From: Sabethes cyaneus | Taxonomy: Eukaryota; Arthropoda; Insecta; Diptera; Culicidae | DNA length: 64,000 nucleotides | Reading direction: 5' to 3' | NCBI RefSeq assembly: GCF_943734655.1 | Contig: NC_071355.1 | Span: 138,212,951-138,276,950 of the forward strand | Shown here: positions 24,701 to 33,244 of the stretch, piece after piece | Numbering within the stretch: the stretch's first letter is position 1 | Layout of the letters: the number at the start of each line of letters is the position of its first letter | The notes under the pieces: generated by a model | Told to the model about the DNA's origin: nothing | The model's input: only the letters and a program-made list of their open reading frames with translations | Databases searched by the model: none | Position numbers and translations under genes: made by a program

Positions 24701-27700
24701 AAACCATTATTGTGCTGGTTCATACACAGCCTGTACCCTTCAAGCTGATAGCCTTGCTTATATAGACTAAACGTTTGTTGTGATTTGTGACAATGAAAAT
24801 ATGTCCCGAATAGAAAAAAATATGCTAGACGGATGGTGGGTAAGCCTGGTTTTTGATTTCACTCTTGCTTTAATTTACGGATTAGACGTTTTTTATGTTC
24901 TTTTTCATATGGTTTAAAATTATGATCTTACACATTGCAATGTTTTATTCAATTGTTTATTTGTTACAACTGAATTGTTACAACTGTAGTAAAAGTTACC
25001 ATTTAAATATTCCTTCGCTTAGCATACGACTTGTTTTGCATGTTAAATGGAATATGGTGTAGGACGTCATCGTTAAATTGTAATTCATTATTTGTATATG
25101 GTTGTCGGAACGAAAAATCAATCAAGCGTAACGAGTACTACAACATGTGAATAATAAATATTTTTTACCTCTAGTTGTCGGAGCTGCTACCGCCATTGGG
25201 CCGCATGGCATCCAAAATGACGTCCCCTAATAGCAGCAGTGTGGAGGACAAAATCAAATCCGTCTCCATTGGTGATGTCAGCCAACCCAGTGAGATCGAC
25301 ACGAACATTTCGATTGAGTTAATTACGGAAGAAGATGCTGAAGAGGTGCTGAAATTGCTCAAAAAGTTTTTCTTCAAGGTAAGATAGAATCCAGTCTCTA
25401 TAAATTTCAAGCTCCGAAGCGTTTTCCTCAAACATTACCTCAAGCTCTGCACCTGCAGTAGAAGATTCCCTTCCTAGATTGTCAGATTTGTGGTCTGCGG
25501 TGTTCGTTATCCGTCGTGCAGATACGCTGCTGACTGTGCTAGATATGTGAACGGCGTGTGAATCGAGGAAAGAAAATTGTAACTATGTACGAAAGTATTC
25601 GTATACATAATATACCGAACTGTAGATAGCGAAAGCAAAATCTATACGATTTTCCCAGACGATATGGAAAACGAGATGCTTAATAAATAATTCATGAACA
25701 TACATCAAATTATGCATGCTGAAGAGATTAACTCTGGAATAAATTTAACGCTTCGATGGAAAATCTCGGTGGGAAAACTTGCTCATACCAGGTGGTGCGC
25801 CTGGTGGGAATATGTGGTGTAACACCTGCTTACCGCTTCAAACGTTGGCTAATTGAAAGCTGGAAACTTGCCACCGGGAAAATTTTGATGATGCATTTCG
25901 ATTACTTTCATCATTGAAATTGGTTTTATTTATTTTTATTGAACCAAGCGAACGTATTGAAAATATTTCAAACATTCAATTTGTGGAAAACAATTCCAAT
26001 CTATTGCTATCGAAATTAATTTGTAGCATATCCTATATCATCGGCATTCTATACCGGTCTAAAGAAAGCGTATTTGAAGCACACCATTCTTCAAGGAATA
26101 TTAGGTTTGAAAAGTCTTTCAAATATTTTTTTTGTTTAGATTACAGTCACTTTAACAGGTTATGTCATTCGTGACTTCTGCGGGGTTGGGATTTGAACCC
26201 GGGACTTCGGCGTGAGAGGCGAATGCTAACCACTACGCCGGGACTGACTCCGAGAAATATTATGAAAAACACATGTTGCTACAATCTGGAGTGATTCTTA
26301 CTATATGGAAGCTCTCTCACGTTTTATTTCTGTACAAAAAGATTCAAAGCAGAATATTGCTAATTATCGAGACATCACGTCATTATGCGCCACTTCAAAA
26401 CTTTTTGAGCTTATCGTGCTTGAATGCTTTTCTCACAATTTTTCAATTTAAATTAGTTCCAGCCAGCATGGATTCGTACCGAAACGGTCCACATTAGGGT
26501 TGGGAGTACCGTCAGGATTTTTGAGAACCGGTATTTCGGTACTGGAAGGATCAGTACCGGTACCCAAAGCTTTAAAAAGAATAAAAGAATAATAATTGTG
26601 TTCTCATCTAAAATCTATGAGAATAGGGTCCTTGTAAAAATGAACAGAGTTAGCGATTGCAAAAATTGGAGTGATTCCAAACGACATCTGGCGAAAGTCA
26701 GAAGGCTACGATGGGTCGGCAATGTCGCAAGGATGACGGATGACTGTGCACCGAAATCTGTTCTTTTCAAAAACCCCACCGATACTATGAATAGAGGGGC
26801 CCAACGACCAGGTTGAAGCCGACTTCGAGAAGCTCAATGAATTGGTGACAAGTAGCCTACAGGACCAAGTACAGTGGAGACACGTTTTTGATACAACACG
26901 ACCCCCCGGTTGTATGCTGCTAGAGGAGAAGCTTGCAAAATTCAACTTTAAGATGCACAGAATATTCAACGTACTGTTTAGCATGTGAAAGCGAATCTGC
27001 CAGACGCTGAAAATGCTTTCTCAGAATGTATCGCTAATGGACAGGCTGTACTCAGGGCACCGAAAAGCATAGTCCAATACTTGATCTTCAATCCTTGAGT
27101 TACATCGAAGCGAATTCATTCCGCAGTGTTTTGGTATACAGGTCTAATCGAACTCCTTAAAGCTTGAACTGCTATAGGCGCCTGAAGTCCGTTCTATTTT
27201 TTCTTTTATGATCAGCTAGCTATATTTATTCCAATAACTAACGCTCAACAATTTCCTCAATCTCGTTACTGGTGTTAAATCGTTGTAGTAACTCATCCGC
27301 TAGCTTTATCAAAAGATAGTGCGTAGTTTTAGAAATTATTTTAAAATAGTTATCTTCGATTTTAAGACCGAATGTTAGAAAAATTGCATAATTGATCAGT
27401 ACCGAAAGTACCGGTTTTCTCTTGTGCCAGTACCGGTATTTCGGTACTGGAAAATCAGGCGGTAGTACCGGTATTCCCGGTTCCGGTTCTCCCGGTATCC
27501 CAACCCTAGTCCACATGCACAAATTTCGTTTTTTTACACATCATTACATAATTGCCTACAAATCGACGCAGTTTACACTAATTCACTTTATCACTGATGC
27601 ACTACCCAACGGCATTTAATAAAATCAATAATCAGATTGCGATATCCAAACTCCATCGGCTTGGTTTATGTGACAATACATGTAGATGGTTTGAATTATA

Positions 27701-30700
27701 CTTAACAGGCCGCTCGCGCTCCATGTCCGTCAAAATTGGGAATCATACGTTCTTCGTAGGTACATCTAGTGTTCCCCAAGGAAGCCATCTTGGGCCGTAA
27801 TCATTCTCGATCAACGTCAATGATACCTTTCAGTCGGATTTTACTTTCTTCAATAAGCGAGGAGCTTTTTTTTTGCTTTTGCAGTGCTTTGATGCTTTGC
27901 TCTGCCCCCGAATGAGCTTCAGGTTCGTTTCATCTTTCTGTTTCTACCGAATCGTTTCAGTCCATATAATTGCGCGTCCGATATTCCCTTTTCACTACTC
28001 TAATGAAATGGCAAACGTGCCATAGAATTGTATTACAATCGAACACTAAAGCTGTAGTGCACTTTGCCAACAAAGATATCAAATTCCCCTAGGTTTACCC
28101 CAGCGAAGAGCAAAATAATATAAAAACAATATCAAATTGTGTTATAATGCTATATTTTGTTATTGAATAGATATGGAGATACATTGTTAACACATTTTGT
28201 TATTGAGTAGATATTTAAAACAATGGTTGTAAGATGAGTTTAATAACTGATTTTGTTATCATATCATATTATGACCTTAAAATGACATTCGATATATTTC
28301 ATAAAATTTTATTTTATTGATTAAAGAGATTTTAGATCATAAAAACTATAAGGTATACAGCCCTAAGGGTTGTACGAAAGGGTGAAGTAGGACTATATCA
28401 GATCATCAGATCAGAGACTAATGTAAACTGCATTTCTGGCATATGTATGTATATAAGAATATGTGAGTGCCACTGTTTAAGTGAATGTTTAAAAGAGAAG
28501 AGCGATATATTCAGATTCAATTCTTCATTGCAATGGTGGCTTTGAAAATACATGGACGGGGGTTTGTAAGTACAATGTCTGCAACTTTTGAGACATAGAA
28601 ATTTCTTTTGAAAATCAGTTGCGTGCATCATAAAGGTTGAAATGGTAATGAACTATCCTCCTACCACAGGGGTGGGGGGTCTAAAGGCATCATAAAATAA
28701 ATAAATTCAAAATAAATTCATGCCTCCAAAAACCCCCACATTCCAAATTTGGTTCCATTTGCTTGATTAGTTCTCGAGTTTTGAAGAAATTTGTGTTTCA
28801 TTTGTATAGGAGCCCCCCCCCCCCCTCCCTTTTAAACCCCCCTTAAAATTGCTCTCTTACCCACTTGAAAAATTGCTGGTCATTTTATCTATCCAACGAC
28901 ATATAAATTGTTCAGTTTAGTTCAGTAGTTTAGTAGTTATTAGCATTTGAAATCTTTCATTCAAACGTTACACCTCTATTTTGGTTTTCACAAAGTGCTA
29001 CCCAGTCCCAGTATAGTAAACAAAGACGTAGTCCTACGTCAAAATAATATTATAAATATTATAAACGCAGTGATGAAGTCCACACGTGAAAAAAAAACTC
29101 TGATTAGTTGAATAATTTTTAGACACAAACTGTGCATCTTTCTTCGTCTATCCAGCTTTGTACGAGCCATAATTTTTGACATATTCTGAATACATCGTAC
29201 GTTCTTTTCGCATGTTGCTTTAGTTAGACTGTGAACGAGCGGAAAGAAAACGTGCGACGTATTCAGAATATGTCAAAAATTATGACTCGTTAAAAGCTGG
29301 ATTGTAGTCAAACCATCGACTGAGAAGGGAAGTTTAGTCTAATTCGTTTTTCCTAACCGGGACGACGAAACTATATAGGCCCTTGCTACTTTACAAGACA
29401 CTTGCGCGTGACGTAGTTCGTTCGTTAGTCATCGATTCTTAACGCGGATATTCGAGGGAGACTCCGTTCATATGGAGCAAACCAATCTCGTGTTTTTGTC
29501 TTGACCTTTTAATGAAGGCAAGCATGTAATTAATTTTTTATAAAAGAATTTTCACAATCAAAAAATTAGAAATTGTAATAAGGCCATTACAAATATTTGA
29601 AAAAGTTTTTGTCCCTCCGGTGTTGGGCCACTGAAGGGGGGGAGGGGGGCGAAAAAATAACAAAGAGAATTTTTTAATCGAGCCAAAAAAATATGGATTT
29701 TAGGTATTTTTACTTAAAGTTTAAACGTGAAAACCAAATCTATTCTTACTTTTAATAAATACGTTGTTACTTTTCATGCAAAAATCTACGAACATAAAGA
29801 AAAAAACGAAAGAAAAATTTTTTGGCTGAGTTTCGGAAATTCCACTTTTTGAACTTCCATTTCTATTTCGTGCTAGAAGCGTTAACTCAACTCGTACACT
29901 CATTTTTCGAGTTTTTCACGTTGTAGAGCCTGCAGACAATTGATTTTATAAAAAAAAATTAACTCATATCCTACAAATTATTTTTTTGCCCCCCGATTTT
30001 TCAAGCCAATTACCAAGAGGGGGTGACAAAAACTTTGAAAATGATTTGCAATGGCCTAATTGTGTCTGTTTGTCTATTATTATATTATACAAATAGCAAA
30101 AGAGTTCTATTACCCTGCGCTCGTATGCTCACTATACCTACACAGCCTGCTGAGCTGAGCCCCGTATGTTCTCTTGCTGTCTCGTTAGCATTGTACACCC
30201 TACATCGGGTCCATTCCTACAGAGGACTCTGATAAAACACGAAAATCTGCACTGGAACCAATTACAAAAATTACTCTCGCTTAGTCTACGCATCAAAGCA
30301 AAATGAAGAAATAACAGAGCATGGGAATGTGTAATTATAAACGATTGGAAGCGTGTTTCACTAATTAACGGCAGCAGGAATAGCTCAGTGGTGAACGACT
30401 TAACATCATTAGCGAATTGTCGCGTCGCAAGGCACTCGCATATGTAGATACATGGAATTATGGGCACAAATTCCATCCGAAGGGAGCATGTTTCTTGAAT
30501 CTGCTATAATATGTTCCTGTTTAAAATAATTGTTGTAAATAGTTGTATTATACGTTGTTTTACAATTTGCTGCGTAATTTTTTGTGAATTGAACAAATCA
30601 CATGGAGGAACATTATGTCCAATCGACAAACGACGACACAATCATTTATATCTATCTTGCGGAAATATTATGGCTAAAGATTACTACAAGTATTTCCCTT

Positions 30701-33244
30701 GTTCTACCCTATGTTTTATTTAAAAATAATTTTATGAATCATGCCTATTCAGTTCAATTACATTCAATTACACGCATTTGACTCTTTTGGAACATTAGTA
30801 AAAGTCTTGTAAAAACCCTTCTAAATCTCTTTTTTTTGTATTGGCGCTGTTACAAGCTTGCAACTTAAAATGTAATAAATTTAACGACAAGGTCGTCAGA
30901 GTATATTTATGGCAGTCAGTATGGCACCGAATATCACCCTTCCCTTCCCTTCTTCAGTGTACTAATAGGAGCATATAGACTCGGGAAACCATCACAAAAA
31001 AAATAAATTTAGTCCAACTAACCTGCTAGCCGTAATAAGATTTTACAACTCGAGGCACTAAACATTGCATTCTAAAGGTTCTATTACTTTTTGGGACATA
31101 AATTAAACTAAATACTAAGATTTCTGCCCAACTAAAATTCGTCACTATATTTTCACTTCTTCGCCGTCGACTTTTTATTATTTTTTTTCGGCCGTTCCAA
31201 CCGTCACATCACTCGCGAAACTAAACTTGGGGCACAGAAAACTTTAATTTACTACCCGAACAGTTATTTAGTAAGATATATACAATGATTTTGCCCAAAC
31301 TGTTCACTTAAATTGATGGGAAAAACTTTACTTCGTTTCGATTGCAATTCCGAATCCACGACCGTCGTTGCTGTACGTTACCAAGGGAACGGGCGTATAC
31401 ATAGATGCCAGAATCACAGATTTTTTCACACGCATAAATTTGGGACCTACCAATTATGTCAGTTGCTGTGAGTTCTGGTTCTACCAATGTGTCTGATAAT
31501 TAAAGTGCTTCATAAACATATGTATATTACAGAAAAAAATACACTACAAAAAGTAAATATCGCGGAGAAAATGATAGGGTCCCAAATTTATGCGTGTGAA
31601 AAAATCTGTGAAAATGGCATCTATGGCGTATACATGGAGTGATGCCAACGTAAGCATTTGAGCATGAAATTGACTAATTATTTTTGCTATTAAATTAACG
31701 GTCGTAGAGTGTCGATAATATACTTATAAAATTCACTGATAATAAAATTCACCGTAAACAACATTTTATGTCAATTGACCAAACTCGTGACTTTAGTCAT
31801 GACCTTGAAATGCGGTCAGGCATATATTAATTTTTTTTTTTGAAACGATGATTCTACAATTGATCAAGGGACGGTAAGGGAAAGTAATGAAGAAGGATTT
31901 TTTTCCGGGAATGAAGGGGAAGGGTGGGTTGCACCTATGCACCTTCCAGCATTGGATAAAAGATAGGAGTCACAACGACAACTTGTTAAGCATAGCTACC
32001 TATAACACCCCCCCTTCCTTTCCACCCTTGCCCTTCATTCCCGGAAAAAAATCCTTCTTCATTACTTTCCCTTACCGTCCCTTCATCAATTGTAGAATCA
32101 TCGTTTCAAAAAAAAATATTAACATTTTATGTGATAGAATTACTGTCGGATCTAGTTCAAAAGAAAAAAATGATAAGCGATTCTACGTTTTCTAATTCAT
32201 AAAAGATTATTACCTACTACTACCAAATCTGTTCTCCTGGAAAAAGTGCCATAGCATAAACAAAACGATAATGACAGCAGAACGTAAAAGTATTGGAATC
32301 AGTAAAAAAGGTAGCTGGACTCTGACGACCTTCACCTTGAATGAAATTTTCTCCTAACTTTATCGTTGATGCAACTTATTGTTTGTCGGAGCTTTTCACT
32401 TATAAAAAGAAATCAGTCATATTGCAGCGGAAATTTAAAAACTCCAGAATAGTCAGCTCAAAAATAATGCAGAATATAATTATTTTCACAATTGCTTTAC
32501 TATCTTAACGATATGTAAGTATAAATATACCCTGTTGTAAACTGGAAAAAAGTTTCTTAGTCGAGCCTTTATTATATGATGCTTCCGAATATAATAAATG
32601 AAATTAAACTTATATTGCAGGACGAGCCGCTCAATACGTTCATTAACCTAGGAGAGTGCAAGGAGCTGGAAAAATATTCGACTAAATATCTTCATGAGCA
32701 TTGTTCCTTTAAGGCCGTCAATTCCCGTGGAGAAATTGTGGGAGTTAACATTAACGGAATGATCAATAAACCGGTAAAACATGCATAAGAAAAAATCTGG
32801 CTGACTAATCTTCATTTGTACTTCCCTTTTCAGAAGGAAACTGATGGACCGCAGCAAAAACTGGCTGATGGTTGTGAACATCCGAAGTTTAAAATGATTA
32901 TGGCTTTGATGGACTACGTGGATGAACATTTTGATATCTTTGACCTGCACCAGGACGTAGACAAGATACTGGATATTAAAATTATGTCTGTAGATAATCG
33001 CTACCGTGGACTGGGAATCGCTGGCAAGCTCACTGATCGAACAATGCAATGTGTGAAAGAAAACAACATCAAATTAGTTCACGTATTGTGCAGTAGTCAT
33101 TTCTCAGCTCGGGTCATGGAGAAAATAGGGTTTGAGGAGGTTTATAGATTACCTTACTCTGACTATTTGGTTAATGGAGAACAGGTATTCGATCCAGAAG
33201 AGCCACACACTGCAGTGCGGATTTTAGTGAAAAAGATGACCTAA
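15624..33244 (+). CDS. Dat: Dopamine / arylalkylamine N-acetyltransferase (gene span, long form)
   Basis: Exons 15624-15719, 25175-25378, 32621-32773 and 32834-33244 join in frame to 287 residues. A start at ATG 25205 gives 245. Drosophila Dat has two forms of 275 and 240 residues. The enzyme transfers acetyl from acetyl-CoA to dopamine, serotonin and related amines in the cytosol, feeding cuticle sclerotisation and amine inactivation. The GNAT acetyl-CoA loop RGLGIA is at residues 209-214. The family's catalytic Glu (DEPLN, residue 102) and two serines (CSSHFS, residues 238 and 242) are all present. The exon 1/2 junction rebuilds the N-terminal LSELLPPLGRM segment, which aligns with that of Drosophila. 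The first intron has a GC donor; the others are GT-AG. Introns total about 16.7 kb and are full of transposons. Confidence 0.92.
15726..16467. other. Intron sequence of Dat, unassigned
   Basis: AT-rich, no repeat or gene recognised. Confidence 0.4.
16468..16635. mobile_element. Fold-back MITE (CAGATnCGnATTTC family), copy 2
   Basis: Long inverted ends: AAAACTTATCCAATTTAATT at left and its complement at right (16616-16635). The inverted match runs through TATTTTATTCTTGACAGATAC, leaving a small loop around GTTTTCGAAAATAGACAC. Same family as 8030-8178. Confidence 0.75.
16636..17039. other. Intron DNA with DNA-transposon-like motif
   Basis: Around 16715-16840 the words CTCGCTTTACGTCC, GGACGTAAA and GGACGTTAATT recur in both directions, as in the end of a pogo/Tigger-like element. 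No boundary is visible. The 193-codon - strand frame at 16590-17171 overlaps the MITE and the LINE and is not a gene. Confidence 0.3.
17040..18175 (+). pseudogene. LINE ORF2 (reverse transcriptase) remnant
   Basis: Following NDWFDDECRRVM (about 17050) and a linker (17109-17366), the reverse transcriptase domain is open at 17534-18025. It holds FIDFKAAYDTIDR, the GLRQGDGLTCLLFS block and the catalytic FADDMDFIGR motif (Asp pair near 17830). FVYLGSLVTAANDTSREIRR follows. The order fits the I/Loner type of LINE found in mosquitoes. The linker is frameshifted near 17365 and 17530, and the reading frame stops at 18023. The C-terminal half, with the HVARM-type tail, is missing. Same strand as the host gene Dat, inside its first coding intron. 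Confidence 0.85.
18176..19914. other. Intron DNA of Dat, unassigned
   Basis: Contains an AT-rich stretch with repeated CATATAT words at 18975-19075. No gene or named element. Confidence 0.4.
20170..21190 (+). mobile_element. Penelope-like element, truncated and partly inverted
   Basis: The + strand is open from about 20515 to 21190. The reading begins just after the expected catalytic YxDD motif (VFAIVKERHLPKTL) and continues through FLDLMI, LGIYRKPTSTDRYI and the linker. It reaches a GIY-YIG endonuclease domain: GIYQIDCNDCPAIYIGQT with a CxxC pair, then RRKFKQRVKEH. The domain stops at the junction with the host repeat. The missing C-terminus (HKINWNSAKLIKPVR ... LNAWESLHI) lies upstream on the - strand at 20291-20510, so the 3' part is inverted head-to-head with the rest. 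A mechanism such as twin priming would give this. Not functional. Confidence 0.85.
20222..20262 (-). ncRNA. Hammerhead-ribozyme-like motif of the Penelope-like element
   Basis: On the - strand CCGATGA is followed by a small stem-loop TGGGT-AACATCT-ACCC and GAAACCGGTTGGC. This is the core order of the hammerhead motifs reported in Penelope-like elements (CTGATGA ... GAAA). The second core base is C instead of T, so self-cleavage is doubtful. Confidence 0.4.
21540..22224. mobile_element. GGCCATT-end MITE, copy with insertion
   Basis: Homologous to 29581-30057 from GGGCCACTAGAGG (about 21568) to the right end ATTTGCAATGGCCC (22211-22224). The left end is degraded. It is interrupted by the fold-back element at 21853-22088. 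Confidence 0.65.
21853..22088. mobile_element. Fold-back MITE (ATCCAGCTTTTTACGAGCC ends), copy 1
   Basis: Left end ATCCAACTTTTTACGAGCC, right end complement of ATCCAGCTTTTTACGAGCC. The arms pair almost throughout, including TTTTTGACATTTCAGTAATA and AACGTGCGA words. A second copy is at 29150-29302. Confidence 0.75.
22260..22430. repeat. G-rich stretch with GTCCACGTGGAC palindromes
   Basis: CCACGTGGACAG near 22319, TGTCCACGCTTGTCCACGG near 22359 and GTCCACGTGGAC near 22401, with runs of G between them. Probably the end of a DNA transposon; borders are not visible. Confidence 0.4.
22431..24179. other. Intron DNA of Dat, unassigned
   Basis: No gene or named repeat. The frames at 22983-23231, 23300-23602 and 23792-24043 show no domain. 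Confidence 0.4.
24180..24378 (-). mobile_element. tRNA-derived SINE (CTTTG tail), copy
   Basis: On the - strand a degenerate tRNA-like head with B-box TTCGAATCTCG is followed by a body with CTGTACTCTAAACAGCTGG and TGCGAAATCTGTCG. The body ends ACAGAAGGTCAAGTTTCGAT, and a TTTACTTTGCTTTGC tail closes the copy. Related copies are at 42225-42365, 42567-42741 and 59464-59678. Confidence 0.7.
24801..24839 (+). CDS. Dat: Candidate alternative first coding exon of Dat
   Basis: ATG at 24801 with 13 codons ending TGGTGG at a G|GTAAGC donor. The phase matches the exon at 25175, so it would give a 268-residue isoform. Support is only the ATG, donor and phase. A chance match in intron is quite possible. 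Confidence 0.22.
25175..25378 (+). CDS. Dat: Dat coding exon 2
   Basis: Acceptor TTTTTTACCTCTAG before 25175, donor AAG|GTAAGA after 25378, 68 codons, phase 0 on both sides. It holds the start of the GNAT fold (ISIELITEEDAEEVLKLLKKFFFK). In-frame ATGs at 25205 and 25217 can start the short isoform. Confidence 0.9.
25379..26128. other. Intron DNA of Dat, unassigned
   Basis: No gene or named element before the SINE at 26129. Confidence 0.4.
26129..26254 (-). mobile_element. tRNA-Glu-like SINE
   Basis: On the - strand GTCCCGGCGTAGTGGTTAGC carries the A box, CTCTCAC is a Glu-type (CTC) anticodon loop, and GGGTTCAAATCCC is the B box. A body of about 55 bp and an A-rich tail (AAACAAAAAAAA at 26129-26140) follow. 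The acceptor arms do not pair, so this is a retroposon and not a working tRNA gene. Confidence 0.75.
26495..27508. mobile_element. Non-autonomous hAT-type element
   Basis: Terminal inverted repeats TAGGGTTGGGA (26495-26505) and complement at 27498-27508 (TATCCCAACCCTA), flanked by a perfect 8-bp duplication GTCCACAT at 26487-26494 and 27509-27516. An 8-bp duplication and this kind of end are the hAT signature. Subterminal regions are full of ACCGGTA words on both strands, which could be transposase-binding sites. A LINE fragment occupies 26640-26990. The 94-codon - strand frame at 27238-27522 crosses the right end and is not a gene. Confidence 0.85.
26640..26990 (+). pseudogene. LINE ORF2 C-terminal fragment inside the hAT element
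   Basis: RRLRWVGNVARMTDD and NRGAQRPG, then after frameshifts further remnants. This is the hallmark C-terminal tail of I/Loner-like LINE ORF2. It is captured within, or inserted into, the hAT element. Confidence 0.75.
27841..28631. other. Intron DNA of Dat, unassigned
   Basis: The word TTTTGTTATTGA(A/G)TAGATAT occurs twice (about 28157 and 28197). Otherwise nothing recognised. Confidence 0.4.
28632..29044 (+). repeat. 142-bp-unit insect repeat, copy 2 (GACGTAG end)
   Basis: One to two units (CCTACCACAGGGGTGGGGGG, then CCATTTGCTTGATTAGT near 28755), a C-run hairpin, and the same 190-bp 3' module as 835-1024, ending GACGTAG-TC-CTACGTC at 29025-29040. Confidence 0.75.
29150..29302. mobile_element. 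Fold-back MITE (ATCCAGCTTTTTACGAGCC family), copy 2
   Basis: Left ATCCAGCTTTGTACGAGCC, right complement of ATCCAGCTTTTAACGAGTC. The inner arms share CATAATTTTTGACATATTC and a CGTGCGACGTATT word. Confidence 0.75.
29581..30057. mobile_element. GGCCATT-end MITE, intact-looking copy
   Basis: 477 bp with inverted ends AGGCCATTACAAAT at left and the complement of AGGCCATTGCAAAT at right. The inverted match continues into AAAGTTTTTGTC. It contains a G-run near 29635, a LINE-like poly-A-poor interior and no coding frame. Further copies: 21540-22224, 35164-39470 (split), and fragment 52410-52560. Confidence 0.75.
30058..31400. other. Intron DNA of Dat, unassigned
   Basis: Nothing recognised. The frames at 30023-30232, 30138-30476 and 30511-30723 lack domains. 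Confidence 0.4.
31401..31624. mobile_element. 224-bp MITE with 9-bp target duplication
   Basis: Ends ATAGATGCCA...TGGCATCTAT, extended imperfect inverted match through CACAGATTTTTTCACACGC and ATAAATTTGGGACC. Flanked by a perfect GGCGTATAC at 31392-31400 and 31625-31633. A 9-bp duplication would suit a Mutator-like element. A relative lies at 44216-44386. Confidence 0.75.
31828..32121. mobile_element. Long-hairpin MITE (TTTTGAAACGATGATTCTAC ends)
   Basis: Inverted arms of about 95 bp: TTTTTTGAAACGATGATTCT ... GAAGGATTTTTTTCCGGGAA at left and complement at right (to 32117). The loop holds CACCTATGCACCTTCCAGC. Part of a relative is at 52590-52800. The 102-codon frame at 31887-32195 is produced by the palindrome. 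Confidence 0.8.
32122..32620. other. End of Dat intron
   Basis: AT-rich intron leading to the acceptor TTATATTGCAG at 32610-32620. Confidence 0.6.
32621..32773 (+). CDS. Dat: Dat coding exon 3
   Basis: 51 codons between acceptor ATTGCAG and donor CCG|GTAAAA. It holds DEPLNTF with the catalytic Glu and the beta-sheet segment EIVGVNINGM of the GNAT fold. Confidence 0.95.
32834..33244 (+). CDS. Dat: Dat coding exon 4 (last)
   Basis: 136 codons plus TAA at 33242. Acceptor CCCTTTTCAG ends at 32833. It holds EHPKFKMIMALMDYV, the acetyl-CoA loop YRGLGIAGKL, and VLCSSHFSARVMEKIGFEEV with the two catalytic serines, then the C-terminal strand VRILVKKMT. No damage is seen. Confidence 0.97.
   Translation, partial: KETDGPQQKLADGCEHPKFKMIMALMDYVDEHFDIFDLHQDVDKILDIKIMSVDNRYRGLGIAGKLTDRTMQCVKENNIKLVHVLCSSHFSARVMEKIGFEEVYRLPYSDYLVNGEQVFDPEEPHTAVRILVKKMT

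Larger units (their letters stand above)
26281..27840 (+). pseudogene. Jockey-clade LINE reverse transcriptase remnant, split by a hAT element
   Basis: Left part: SGVILTIWKLSHV, then after a frameshift NIANYRDITSLCATSKLF and HGFVPKRST (26281-26494). Right part (27517-27840): AFNKINNQIAISKLHRLGL, WFELYLTGRS, and SVPQGSHLGP, the motif before the catalytic box. These are ORF2 blocks of jockey-type LINEs in the right order. The block is interrupted exactly by the element at 26495-27508, and it has further frameshifts and stops. The YADD box is not recovered. Confidence 0.85.

Noticed and set aside
25175..25387. Reading the TTG at 25175 as a start codon
   Set aside because: It is preceded by a splice acceptor and continues from an upstream exon in phase; the real short-form starts are the ATGs at 25205 or 25217.
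26171..26250. Functional tRNA-Glu gene
   Set aside because: A and B boxes are present, but the acceptor stem does not pair, and a SINE body plus A-rich tail follows.
30370..30435. tRNA gene suggested by ATAGCTCAGTGGT
   Set aside because: No B box or acceptor pairing follows at tRNA distance.
31887..32195. 102-codon frame starting MKKDFFPGMKGKG
   Set aside because: Produced by the two arms of a palindromic MITE.
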